A program made the translations under genes and the position numbers. A stretch of 64,000 nucleotides of DNA from Apostichopus japonicus. Taxonomy: Eukaryota; Echinodermata; Holothuroidea; Aspidochirotida; Stichopodidae. The DNA lies in NCBI RefSeq assembly GCF_037975245.1, contig NC_092565.1, forward strand, positions 21,845,499-21,909,498. The letters are read 5' to 3'. Below the pieces are notes generated by a model, which was not told the DNA's origin, did no database searches, and saw only the letters and a list, made by a program, of their open reading frames with translations. The stretch's first letter is position 1. Every line of letters starts with the position of its first letter. This document shows, in pieces, positions 12,101 through 26,738 of this stretch.

Positions 12101-15100
12101 TTTTAAATTTATTTTTCAAATTTGGAAAGACACACTTGCAAGGTTTTGCAAACCACTATCCCCTCGATTGTTGCGACTAAATCTTGCAGATAGACCCCAG
12201 TGGTTTACCAGCTGTGCACCACGGACGTAATTACATCAGTGTTACTTCTATGCGCACTACAACACTTGCTTCCATCAGAGACTTCATCAGGATGAGATGT
12301 GACCCACTTTCATGTCTGTTTAAACATCCTACCTACTCTTCTGGGAATCCAAGCAGCATGTCCCTCCCTCATTCAGCAAAGTGCAGCTTACCATAACATC
12401 ATCGTTTGTATTCCGAGGCAAAGATAGTGTGTCGCTTTCACTATTTTACACTAATAATACAAAATGTACGTCGGTGTAAAAATGAGACAAATGGGTTGAC
12501 ATGCACTGGACTAACATGTAACCTTCATCAATCATGCTAGAAATAGAGGGCGACAGTGTAAAGTGCAAGGGGTGATGGGGTGTCATGCAAACCACAATCG
12601 ACATGGGTGACTAGAGGACCAAATCAAACTTGATTACAACATCACACAGTCTGACCAAAAAGTCAGAAAAGACTGATATCCTAGGTCTTTCTAGACTTCA
12701 CCTTCCGTACTTCATCTCTACCTCTCTTGTGTCCTTCAAATCTACTATGAAAACTCATCTGTTTCCAGAACTTAACGACTTCAAATTGACTTATTACCTT
12801 TGGCTCTAGCAAATGATATTCCAGGGACCTGTCTGGTCAGCATTTTCTAAGCTTTATGTAGTCCCTCAGAGAAACAGAACCTTCCACCCCACCCCCCCCC
12901 AGCACCTTTCTGATATTTTTAGTTTTTATAGTTTCTCTTGAGGGGGAGAAAAGAGGAAAAGATGAGAAAATGGTGACCAATACTATAATATGAGTTTGAT
13001 ACCTAGATAAAAGTTTGTTGATAGTTTTCAGTTTGACAAAGTCTAGCAGAGCCACTTGAGAAAGAACTATATCCAGCCGTTTCGAATACTCAGTGGTTAA
13101 GAACCTGCTGGACATGACTCACCTTGTAGACTGGCATACAAATAGCATCAATAAAACCAACTTGCATCTTCGGTAACTCATCCTTCTTCTTTCTGTCCAT
13201 CATTGCCTTGGTGTGGAGACAAAAAGAGATATATGATTTGACTCATTACAGATACTTACATGGTCAGAATCTATCTTCAACATCTACATAGTTTTATGAA
13301 GTAGACGCTTGACATTATTGGAAGTAATCTTGACTGGGTTAATAGTTATTCAGTGCACAGATTCTTGCAGTCATTCAAATGTTTTATATGTTGTGTTTAT
13401 TCTTTTATCAGCACTCTTTCTCTACCAACATTTCAAAGTTTAGTATTAACATTACCTGAGCTACTGTGGGCTTCCAAGTACACATCGTTTATAAATAAGG
13501 GTATTGGGGATGTTCAGGCACCGCCTGTATCAACAGAGGGACACTGTCATAAATGAGTGGAGTTAATGGAGCTAATGGGGATGTGGGGAGGGGGAGGAGA
13601 GAAAAGAAGTGGGGATAGGGTCACTCACAATAGGTTCCTCTTGTAGTTGTTGTCGCTCCATATCCCCTTGTTCAAAGAATTCACTAAAGACCAACTCAGC
13701 AACATCCCTCTGGATCTCCCAGGGTTTTGCGATGGCAGAAACATCACAGGCGGTCATCATCATACCCCTGGTGAAAGAACACAACAACGTCAACGATGGT
13801 GAATAACAGAGGCCTGCAGCTGTATCACATATGCAGGACACCAATTTACATTCCATATTCTTATATTAATAGAAATGTCCTGAAAAAAAGATTCACAACA
13901 CAAGAAAATATCCATTTTTATAATTGACCTTCAAAACATTGTCTCAGCCACATTCCTCACTCCTCCCTGTGTATAATTTTCTTTCATAGTAAGTCAATCA
14001 ATAGCTCCTGAAAATTACACTTCTTTAATAGGATAACTACTTATATGGAAGACAGTCACTCTAAACTAAAAATAGATGACATTGAACATGAAGCAACATG
14101 AGAGCGAGATATTTTAAATCACAGCATAATTGCACAATTGGCTGCTGTAGAGTTATGCAATGTTGCCATTTATATAAAATCTACACAAATTTTACCAGTT
14201 ATACAACTTTCACTATTTAACAAATTCTGTGGAACATTATATATATATATATATATTGTCTTTGTTAAGGCCAGTGATGTGAGACATAATACAAAAGATC
14301 CAATCGATTTCTTTATGTTCACGTTCAGTTACAGATTTGAAGTTCCAGGCAACTTCGATTGGATCTTTCGTATTAAGTTACAGTTTGCACAAAGAAGAAT
14401 GTGAGTGTTAGTGATATTTCTAAAGATATTCCATTTTGCAAGATATTCAGCATTTTAAAATATGCCAAATATCCAGAATGCCCCTCTAATGCCAACTTGA
14501 TGATGACATTGGCTCCTTAGTGCATACCTTCATGTTAATATAAATCTATTGTTCTATAAATTCTAATAACTCAACAAAAACAGGTTCTTTTAACTTCCTT
14601 GAACAATGGAGAATCTTTGAATGACATTTCACACCATTTATCTATGACAAAGTTATCATCTATGTATTGTGATACTGTTATTTGGGGAAAGAAAGTCTTA
14701 GGTCTTCCTATCTGGTTTTGCTTTGTATCTGATGAACACCGACCTAGTGTAAGACTATTAAAAGTAGACTAGCCACTTTAATTGATAAGCCTCAGATGTT
14801 TAATCAGTTGATTCTTAAAACTTAAAAATGTCAAAAAGAACCTGGACTGAGAGTAGGGATTTCTCAGAAGTCTACAAGAAATCAAAAACCAAATTTACCT
14901 CAATAAATCCTTTTCTTCATTTTTCTGAAATTGTCTCTCCCCTTGTTCAATAAGTTTGAAAAAATTGTTTCTCTTTCTGCAACAAATATAAGAAATTTAA
15001 TCCAATGTTATACAAAATAGATGAAACAATAAAGGATGATAAAGAAAGTAAGAAAAACAAAAAAATAACAAGAATGAAATTACTGGAGGAGCTAGGATGC

Positions 15101-18100
15101 TCCTGTACCAACAAACTCCTTCAATCTCCATCGGTTCTAAATACAAGAATTAGGAGTAAAAGTAATGGTTGGAACTCTTTCCTTGAACTATGCATTCATC
15201 ACTAGAGAAAATGTATGCATATTGAAAGTGAAGGAAGCTATCAAATAATCTATCAAATAATTAAATCAAATTATTAAATAATCTATCAAATAATCAAATA
15301 ATGTAAAGATTACAGAAGGAAAGTTGATCAACCTTAGCAATCTAGGCTTGGGATGATGACTCTCATTGTTATTTTTTATAAAGTATTTCACAAAACTTGT
15401 TCCAGCAAATAAATTAAACTTTACTGGTTGTTATTAGGGGAAAATTAGGCATATTAGGCAATCCAAGATCTCCATGTGTATTATGAGTTTATGAAAATAA
15501 AGTTTGTGATCTAATTAACTGAACCTCTTGAGACAAATGTGTAATTGGGGAGCTAACCAAACCTAGTGCAAGTTTTCTGAAAGTTGACCAAAGAAAGAAA
15601 ATTTAAGTGTATAATTTCTTTTCATCAGTTGGTACTCTTTTGTAAAAGTTCTAATAGCAGTTTCTAGGTCTGCTTAATACTGTACAATATTCTTAAAGGG
15701 GTTTACTATAGGCACAGCTCATCACTTAAAGGGGTTGACTATTGGTACTATAAGTAGGATTCATCCAGCCAGTTGGAACAATTTCCTAATGCTTATACCA
15801 CCCTATACTGTCCTCCCAATTTCATGCTTGAAAGCACTCCTACTGGCAGTATCAACAGTTCCTAACCTTTATATGACAGAAACAATGATATTCATACTGC
15901 TCATACTCAGGGGAGGGGGGCGAAGGGGGAAACCGCCCCCCTTGAGCATATTTTTTTTTGTTTTTTGGTATGTTTCTATGATATCACTAGTAATTTCAAG
16001 CTTAGATGCAACCTACAAGGCCTGGGAAGTGCCATTTCCAGCGATCTGGGAGGCATTTTCAGCCAAACTCATGGTGGAGCTATGCTTAGATAATTTTCAA
16101 TGCAGAATCTACGGCTCTGATAGTTTGCCTACAGGTTCGCCCCTCCCTTGGCAAATTCCTGGCTACGCGCCTGCTCATACTGCCAGTATGAGTGCTTTGA
16201 AGCGGGACATGGAAAGTACAGTATAGAAAAACAATTCTCCTACGTAGGTGATTCGTCACATCTGAATACTGAATAATCTTATCAAAACTCACTTGAAGTA
16301 AATGGCTAAATCTGTGGACAAAATGGCACTCTCTAGTACTTGTATGACCTCTCTGTACTCCTCAGGTGACAAGGCTTGGAAGATGTTATTGCCCTGAGTT
16401 GCAAGAGAAACAGAAACTGAATCATAGACTTGTAGACATATTTTTGGGTCAGTGACATTCTGGGAAAGTTCATAAATTGTTGAGGTGCAATGTCTTTACA
16501 CATCACACGCTGCCGTCCTGTAACTAGAGGGATTGGAAGATATGGAAAATTGACTGAATCCCCCCCAATTGAAAATTAAGAAAATATACAAATTGGATCA
16601 AAAGAAGTTTAGAGTTACTGTTTGAAGGTGATCATACAGTTCATTAAGACTGATGTACCTCACTACTGAGGATCAATAAACAGTTATGACAACCATGTCT
16701 CACAATATGGCTGATGATACAATTAATGTAGACTACATGTAGACAGGAATGCTAGCTCAGTGGTCAATGCGGGTGCCTTTCAATCGTAAGTTCGAGTCAC
16801 TCCAAGCTTAATGTATGTCGTCCAGTTACAGAGTTGTTGACAATTCATAATTGGACTTTAAATATGAATCTAAGAGACTGACTTCGGTCAGCTTGCGGCT
16901 TTGATAAGCCAATGATGGCTTCTTCGCGAGTTCCTGCTTGAAGGAGGATCTAAAATACATACATACATACACACATACATACACACTACCAAACCTCATT
17001 ATTGAGGATCAATAAACGATAGTTAACAACCACACCTCATAATAAGACTGATGATCCAATTTATTAAGACTGATGTACCTCACAATTGAGGATGAATAAA
17101 CAAATAGTTATGACAACCATATCTCGCAATAAGGCTCACTTCTGAGGATCAATACACAAATAGTTATGACAAAGATATCTTGCAAGAGAAAAACTGATGA
17201 GACAATTAATGTAGACTAAACCTCACTATTGAGGATCATATAAAGATGTCATAATGAAAACCTCACAATAAGACTGATGATACAATGAAGACTATCATAC
17301 CTCACTATTGAGGATCACATAAAGATATGATAATGAAAACCTCACAATAAGACTGATGATACAATGAAGACTATCATACCTCACTATTGAGGATCACATA
17401 AAGATATAATAATGAAAACCTCATAATAAGACTGATGATACAATGAAGACTATCATACCTCACTATTGAGGATCATATGAAGATGTGATATTGAAAACCT
17501 CACAATAAGACTTGATGATACAATGAAGACTATCATACCTCACTATTGAGGATCATATAAAGTTATAATATTGAAAACCTCACAATAAGACTTGATGATA
17601 CAATGAAGACTATCATACCTCACTATTGAGGATCATATAAACATATGATCATGAAAACCTCACAATAAGACTGATGATACAATGAAGACTATCATACCTC
17701 ACTATTGAGGATCATATAAACATATGATCATGAAAACCTCACAATAAGACTGATGATACAATGAAGACTATCATACCTCACTATTGAGGATCATATAAAC
17801 ATATGATCATGAAAACCTCACAATAAGACTGATGATACAATGAAGACTATCATACCTCACTATTGAGGATCATAATACTATGATCAAAATGATGATGTTC
17901 CATCGTTGAGGTACTGTAGAGCAATGCCAGAGGGGAAGCAGTTCTGAAAAGACAAAACATTTTCATTTGTTGAGAGCAAAATCAATTTAATACAAACTAC
18001 TCAAAAATAAGAGGGGGAGGGTGGGGGGAGGGTGGAGGCAGCTCTTTCCTTAAAAAGCTATTCACCATAGATCCACATATTTTGCTACAGAAAATGAGGT

Positions 18101-21100
18101 AAACCTGAATTTCTTCAAGAGGGGTAGGGTAAATCAATGGTACCAGGAGTGATAAGTTTAGAAGAAAGAAATTGAATTTTTACATCAACACCACATTTAA
18201 ATAAAAAAACTGAAATGGTTGTACCCATCCAGATCATTCACTGACGTTGAGGTTTCTTAAATTTGAAACTTAATTGCCTCAAAAGAAAACATGCTTGGTT
18301 GAGGTAGTAAATCCAGCTCACATAACCACATTCACTGTATTGATTGCAGTTTCATGGTGACAATGCATGATAACAACTAAAGTATTGAAATATCAAATGT
18401 GTGTTTTAATCAGTCACCATAAACAGAACCTCCAATTGCTCAAAGCATGAAACATTGGACGTTAGGACTAGCAAAGAACAGATCATGTCCTGTGATCAAA
18501 AGAGGAAAGGCAAAAACCCCTCTATATTCTTAATGGGTTTTGCATGTTCTTGTTTTACCAATTAAAAACTAAGTCAACATTGAGTTTCTATGCGGAACAA
18601 CTGCATGCTACGTCATGATTCAGAAATAGCGCCCTCTACTATACTACTTAAGCATTCTCTTTTGTTTTTTTGGGGAGGTTACTACTTTTTAGGGGGGGGG
18701 CAGGGGAAGGAGGTGGGTACAGTAGTTCCTATCTATAAAATACCAAATGATAATGTTGTGCATCTTCACCCAAATCAAGTCAAAAGGATAGATAACAAAT
18801 TAGTTCCGATACAACTATTTCAAGAACATACTTTGTTTGGAATGTGTTGTTAGTTCCTCTGTGGTCAAGGTCGTGGCAGAGGCAGGCGACCAACAATCCA
18901 AGCATCTCCAGAGGATGAAGTAATGGTTGAATGCCACCCACCTATTTGGAGAAGAAATAATAATAATGCAATTTAAACAATTGGTGAAGTGCAAGGGTGG
19001 ATAAAGGGATTGAGGCCTGGGCCCCATCATCTGAAATGTTTTTGGAACTTTCAGCTTAAGTGGCACACAAATATTTGTTTCCAACAAGGTACTTAGCACG
19101 TTAAAGGCACCCGCATTTCCAATACTTTTACTGGTTTTTCGTCTGTACAGCTAATTCGGTAGCAATTTTGGTACAGAATTACCAGTAACTTCTCTCCCGG
19201 GCCTCCTCTTCCAGTAACTCTGGGAATCCGCCAGTGCATTTTGCTAAGTAAGTGTATAATCACTATGCATGAGGAGGGATCTTGACTGGATCATTCCCAC
19301 ACTTTAATTTCATCGTTAAGACAGGAATCACATCATAATATCATCGTTAAGACAGGAATCTCATAAGCTGTTGCCACATTACTCGTGCATAAGATAAACG
19401 CTGCATTACCAAGAGATGCTTTATCTTTGGGAGGCATGTTAACTCAGGTCTGGTGTTTAAATTTATGCACCTCAATGAAGGAGGTGAATAATACATTTTT
19501 AAACACCAATGTTGTTTATGAACAGCTGTGGGCAATTTCTGCTTTATGGAGCAAATACATTAAGTTCAGTGTAACTATTAATTACAGCTTGCTACTATGT
19601 ATTTGCACAACATAAAGTTTTAACTGCCACAAACATCAGAGGGCACATCTTATTTGTGTAGTAGTCTTGCAGTTCAACTTGCAGGTAAAACTGATATCAT
19701 CGAAACAGCCAATTTTTTTTTATTTAATAAGGTTTACACCCAGAAAACGAAATACAATGTTTGGATGAAATGTTGTATGTAAAGTGAGGACCTTCATTTT
19801 GCCAATCCCTCTGTTCGAACCCATCATCCAGAAAAGTCCCTATAAAAAGTTATTATCTCATACAGGAATAAATGTGCTCTTTAAAGAGAATTAACAATTA
19901 TGTAAAAGGGTAATTCTCTACCAACCCTACAGGCTGTTGGTATTAATATCATCCACCGTTTATTTTTTATTGAAGTTGGTTTGTATAGATATATAGTGCA
20001 TATCTCTACTTCATCACATACTATGGCACACTGTCTAGGCCAATTTTGATCTTCCCCTCTTCAATCTCATGTTGTAAAATGAATTTTTAAGGCCTAAAAC
20101 ATAAATTCTCCAGAGTAACACCTTCTTCCTTCATAGTACTTTGCTTACCAATGATCCAGGTTTCACTCAGATATATATTGAAAATAAATCTTACCACCCC
20201 CAGAGATGATACATTTTTCTGTTATTTTTTCGGTTTAATTATTCAAGCAGTAGATAACAAAAACAATAATTCTAACACCTTGGCGTAATGCTGCATTAGG
20301 TTGCAAGAGCTATGCGGTGAGCTCAGCTCTGCAGCCGAGAGGCCAAAACAGCACAACATTATTCAAGTGATGTGTGAGACGGGGAAACTGAGCTGTCACA
20401 GCGGCAGGATTTTTGATGAAGTTCACAAATTTATGGAGACAAATAGCAGTCACATTTTAGGATATTACATTTCAAGAGTAGGCCACTTTACTCTGGAAAC
20501 TCAATAAGGCTGCCTCTAAGCAATGCTTCAAACTCTCCTCTCTCTTTCCCTCCAGTCAATAAAAACCAGCTATAAATTTTTCCTCCTCAAAATTAAACAC
20601 ATCTACGCCTGCATTCATGAAGAGCTCTCTTTATATCTACTGGTGTCGGCAGAACAGGAATGCTATCCATCAAGCAGCAGGGGGGGGGGGGGGTGGGAGG
20701 AGGTTGTGACAGCTTTAAAGACATCACTGTCGCACCCGGTGATCGTCAAAGATCCAGTACCGTGAGACTAGCAGTCATCGTCGTTCCCGAGCAACTTTGA
20801 GTTTTTTGCCCGCGGCTTTTGCAGTAAATTTCTTAATAACTGACAAGGCTGGAACAGCTATTCCACTTAAGGAGAAATTTATTCAGTCAATGATCAACCT
20901 GTTATTATCTTTACTCTGCCATATTTTTAGTGGAGATTAAATGACATGCTTCATACTATTCAAAAACATATTTACTGGCAGAACATTTTCCTTTCTAGCG
21001 AAGGGACTCAAAATATCAGATATTTCTATTCAAAGGGAAGAGCATATAATTCACGACAATGATGGAGAAAACGGCAAACCAGACAGAAACGTAGATAAAC

Positions 21101-24100
21101 ATTAAAGATAGATAAAATGGTATTTGTGTTCACACAGAAACAACTGTACACAATTTCAACATGCCATTGGAAAAGTAATACTAAGAGGAGGCGCCGGGTG
21201 GAAATGGAATGGAATAGAGAAGAACGAATAAAGCTTAATACTTCTACCCGCAGAAAGACAATATTCTCATAAACCAACTCAGTGTAATCTAAAGACACAC
21301 AGCTTATGAAATGGATGTAAAAATATTGATAACATTATTGTGGCCTTGTCATTGGATTATCATAACCAGGAAGTCTTTCCTATTTTGCATGGAGATGGTC
21401 GTGACAAAATATCAATACAACTTATTTGATGTCAACAAATTTGTTGCACCATAGCATCAACTTACACCTGTGAGGTTAATTTTAAACACAAAATATCGTA
21501 AATGTTATAAATAAAAGACAATATCATGTACCAATAGAGAAATATTTCTTGTTACTTCCATGTACAATTCCATGATACATGAATGTGAGTGAGGTGTGGG
21601 GAAAGATTATGTTGTTGGTAACTGATGATAGATGGGTTGAAAGATGTGGCTGACATACACAAGTTGTACACTGTGTACATATATGTGTATATACTATTTG
21701 GAATGCATATTATACAATTTAATACTTTCACAATAAAATTTACACATAGAATTTGCATGCACCAGTCAGAAAATCAACAGAAGAATTAAAAGCTTTTGTG
21801 GATGTGCATGTAGCGTTAGTGTAAGGAATGACCCAATGACTATTCTTTTTGCACTTTTCCAGCAGACAAAAGTCTGTTCATTTTTAGGTCAAGTAACTCA
21901 ACTGTCATGAAGAGAAGTCCGCGACTAAATCGGTGATCGTTCCTTTTTACACCTTAAAGGAGACCCTGACACACACCCTTAAATTGACAACTGACGTTTA
22001 TCTGCAAACATTTCTACAAATTTCACGATTAACATGAGAATTTGCTTTCATTCAATTAGTTCCTAAAAGGAGGTGGGATAACTGATAAGATAAAGTTACT
22101 TCGTTTTAAGCAGTGATGCAGAAGTTACATGTTTAGATGTTTCATTTCAAGCGTGACAGTTTCTACCATTTCTTAAATACATCCAAACTTCAGTTGCTGT
22201 TGTTGATTGTAATCAACACACCACTGGCTGTGTTTTCTTCACAGCCTGCAAGAAATACAAATGCCATTAACTGCACGATCATCGAAATTACCATGTGTAT
22301 TGGTATGAAGCCACTGAAATGCTTGACGTGTCGACAGGCAAAATTATATATCAGTGATGGGAGAGGCTATCCTTGCCCAAATAAACTGAGTTGACTTAAA
22401 TTCCATGAACTCCCGACAAGCAACTCACAGGATCTCAAAGCCCTGGCAAACATTTCTTACCTTAATGAGTGAAAACATTGTTTGTGCAACATTGAACGCA
22501 TGTCTCCAGTTGTGATAGATAACAGGCCTGTAGTTCTTCCTGACGCTCAAGAGCCAACGACATAGAACCTTTGGGGAAATGTACAGGAATTTAATTTACT
22601 TCAAAATTAATTTTCACATTTGTAAGTCAATACAGATGTTTGGTAAACAAAATAACAATTTAAGTACATATCGTGAGAACTATGAGAAAGTAAAAACAGA
22701 CCAAAACAGACAGGAAGAAAATTTAAACAAAAAGAAATATATATATATTTGAAAATAGTACTGGTGGAGGCTGGAAGTTTTTTCAATGTTCTGGATTTTC
22801 AAACTCACTACGATTTCAATTCTATATATATATATATAGATGTATGTATAGTATGAAGCAATGCTGAATAAACCTTCAAAATGACAACAACTTTTTGCAC
22901 AAAGAGGTGTCAGGCTATTTTATAAGCTCCTGAGACTACTAGCTGAAAAAATTCTAAAAGGGAAATTTTGCCAAATATAACAGCGGTAGTTGATCAAAAA
23001 TTAATTTACCATATTTTGTTCTACATAAATCATGATATTAACTATATCAATGGATTAACTGATGAGTATCTGCCAGTTTTGTTACTATAAAACAACCTTA
23101 CAAACCTCACCAACAGATGCCATCACTAAAAGCTACAATATCTGGTCTTGCTTTCCTCAGTATTAGTATAACTAGGCAAAAATGCAACCTTCTTTCGATT
23201 CTAAGCAAATAACGAACTTTATCATTTTTTAAGCAATCTTTAAAATTATTTCGACCTCCTTTAGGGGAAACACTTCAGTCCTTGACATATTTCTAGGAAT
23301 TCTAGTTTCCCTCCAGGCTGCACAATAGTGGAAATTCACATATCTTTATAATCAGCACCCTGGCAAAATACAATAAAAAATGTGTACAAGATGAGAGAGC
23401 TTTTCCTTTCTTCACAGTCTGTTCCCCAGGCGAAAGTCTTATATCATAATAGACGATCGTGAATCCTTCTGGTTATCAATTATCATCGCATCTCACTAGA
23501 ATGCTGTACAGAAGGCACTTAGGTAGAGAGACTAATCATTTATGTTTTAGCCAGTGCAATCACGAAACTATATGATCCATAGTGTTTTATTGAATCTTTC
23601 ATTTATATATATATATATATACTTTCAACTTTCCCTCAATTAATGCAAGTCAATGTGAACATGTAGTTGCAGTCACAATTCTCATTTTCATTTATGGAGA
23701 AAGGGAGAATTTTATTTTAAGCTGCAGCAAAAACCAAATGAAAGTTAAACAGATATCAGTGAATGTGGACACGATTATTTTTCCAAGTGAAATAGGTTAT
23801 GAAGAGAGAAAGATATCAAAGAAATTTAATGGAAGGATCTTATATACCAACAGACAAAAGTTTGTGAATGCATAAATGTGTTGATGTTCTATATAGGTAT
23901 ATACCAATATTAAACACGCAGATTTATGAACTTAGGTTCGAAGCAAAACTTTATGATACAAATTCTGTTTTCTTTCGACAATGAGATGAAAATAATCAGC
24001 ACAAGAAGGACAGGACGCACTTTCAAAATCCACTGTCTCTAACTACCCCAAGCAACTCCAAATCAAAATCTTCACACAGAACTTGAGAACGATGCCTGGA

Positions 24101-26682
24101 GCTAAATTTCGACAATAGCGACACTATAATCGCAACTTATAAATCTGACCGGGGGGGGGGGGCCTGTTACATCAGATTGACACAAAGTTGTCACAAATGT
24201 GTTAAATTTCTTCAGATTGAATGCCTTACAGAACTGCACCTGTATTGCGAGACGCAATTTCTGGAGCACTATGAAACCCGGATAAAAGTGCAAGAACCAT
24301 TTGGTTATTTTGTCTGTTTCTATTAAAAGTAAGTAGAGAAGTATTCTCTCTTAAAACAAAGTACTGTTGATACACAATCGAATGAAATCTAATCAGACTT
24401 AGGTTGTTTTTAATACTCAAAGGAGATAAAGAATTGCTTTTGAAAAAGGAAAAAAAAAGAAAAATTTGAAGACAGATAAGATAAATAATATGTTGACTGA
24501 GTGAGCTCATATTATACAGTATAGCTAAACTACTACAAAATCTTCACATATACAACCTCAGAAGAAGGGTAACCAATAATAAGGGCAAGAATATTTTACC
24601 TTGAAAAGAAAATCATCTTGCTATATAATTTTTTCTTTTTTTTGTAGATGCAGAGCTTACTTCAGCAACAGTCCCTCCAAGATATGCAGGCAAACATGGA
24701 GGGATTTTACATAGAGCAATTTCTAACATATTTGAAGATGTGAATTGTACAATTATAAGATTGAGAAGCATTCGTAATGTTTTACCAGCCTCCCTAATTT
24801 CAAATGCTTATCTTCCCACTATGCCCCTCCCCCACCCCCCCCCCATTTCAAATGGTCTTGTATTCACTATTCAGCTCTAATCCTCCACCCTCCCTCATCT
24901 TAAAATGGTCATGTCCTCAGGCTAATATCTCAAAGGGTATTGTACTAAGAGCTAATCCCTCTAACAGTCTTATATTCAGGGCTGACTCAGGGTGACTGAG
25001 AGTCAGAGATTGGACAGATACAGAACTCAAAACATGGAAGGTTCCTTTTGACCACATGACTACAACATTTACATAGATATTACACGACTGCTCCTCGCTG
25101 GACTATGGAATTTAGCCACAACATGGGTACATTGCCAGACATAATGAAGTGCAACTAAGTGAGCCAGCATGAAACCATGATGCTGCTGCTACTGCTGCTT
25201 TACCATAGAGTAGTTTATTGGGACCTTATCAAAATATGCAAATAAATTAATTTTGAGAACCATAACTGAAGGTCGCCCCTTTGTTCCATCTCCGATTCTC
25301 ATTCTGGAGCTAACGCATTCTTGTAAATGTTTGTTTGAAGTATAAAATAATATTAATCCCATTCATCATGTCCTACACAGACGACGACGAAGGACAATTT
25401 TGAAGTAGAACAGATGTCCGAAGAAATGACAAGCTGAAAAATTACCTTGTATGGGATGTGGAATTTATCGACAAGGTCAAGGTCCATGAACATCCGAATG
25501 GAAGCTTGCACCGTTTCATCTTCAGTCAAGTTGAAATCGCTGAAGCTAAAGGAATTCAACTTGAAAGCTTCAGCAGTGGCAATCGGCTTTCCCTGAGAAA
25601 GAAGAGCAAATCAAACTCTGAAGGCATTTTGTTGTGATATTACATTCCAATGTGTACAAGTGATATATGTAGTAGATATTAGGCACACTTAAATACACTA
25701 GTCTCGTACAAAAATGATCTTATGTTGCATGTACCATAAATCCAGAAGTTTACATCCGAAAATAGGCTGACAAACCAGCTGGCAATGTTGATTGAACTAA
25801 ATTTTTGTTAATGTATATATAATGTATATATATATTGTATATTTATATAATGTTTATTTATATAATGTATATTTATATATATATATATCTATATATATAT
25901 ATATATTATATATATATATATACACACATTTATTATGTCATATGATTGGATGTAGCTGAAAGTCATAAATAGTCAGCAGATGTATTCCCTAAGTATCGAA
26001 GACTTTTGATAATTGCCATGCTAAGAGATTGTTTTAAACTGAATCATTATTTTTCCCAACTATGCTACAGAAATACAAAAACAGGAAGGAATAAAAAAGG
26101 TCTTTGCACCTTGCAAATTCATCATCAATAAAAAATTACCCTTAACTGAGACATACACAGCTATTGAGCCAAATGTTAACTTCAAGAATATGTAGAAGTT
26201 AATTGGAGGGTAGGAGTACATACAAAACAGACTTTATTTAACATATACAAGAATTGAATACTTTGGTGGAGTTCCGACAGTAACATACTTTAGGAAAGCT
26301 TTCACAGTTTAAGCCAGGAGCACCCCAAGAACTGTGGTACAATGAATATAGACTTTCAAAGGAACCCAGACTTTTTTTTCTCCTTTTTTATTTTCATTCT
26401 TAATTTAACAAACTTGCTATCTCTTTCTTGCTGCCATGCTGTTGGGATTACAATCTAACCCCAACGAAAAGTTTTTCTCAAGGTAATGCATCCCTCAGCT
26501 GTAGAAGCAGTGATTGAGGCCCCCAAAAAGGGTTACAAACCGATACAAAATACATAGCAAGTAAAATATTTCTTAAACTTAACATTCTAAGTTGACTAAA
26601 TCAAAAAATTGACATTTCAACCTCAGAAACAAATATTATATATATTATATATATATACATAGATATATATTTATTTATTTAA

Positions 26683-26738
<56 letters not shown>

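Larger units (their letters stand above)
8734..13122 (-). other. Pde6 intron 12 (4.4 kb)
   Basis: It contains a short (TTA)n near 9053-9074, AT dinucleotides near 9226-9245, a MITE-like element at 9504-9771, a possible unassigned exon or promoter at 11063-11165, and a LINE-like fragment at about 12660-12810. The rest is unremarkable AT-rich sequence. Confidence 0.6.

Noticed and set aside
15735-16226. 163-codon plus-strand frame
   Set aside because: Spans a MITE and its G/C runs; no homology and no reason to cross the insertion.
17222-17884. CRISPR-like regular repeat array
   Set aside because: Repeats are head-to-tail without unique spacers, in a eukaryotic intron; this is a minisatellite.
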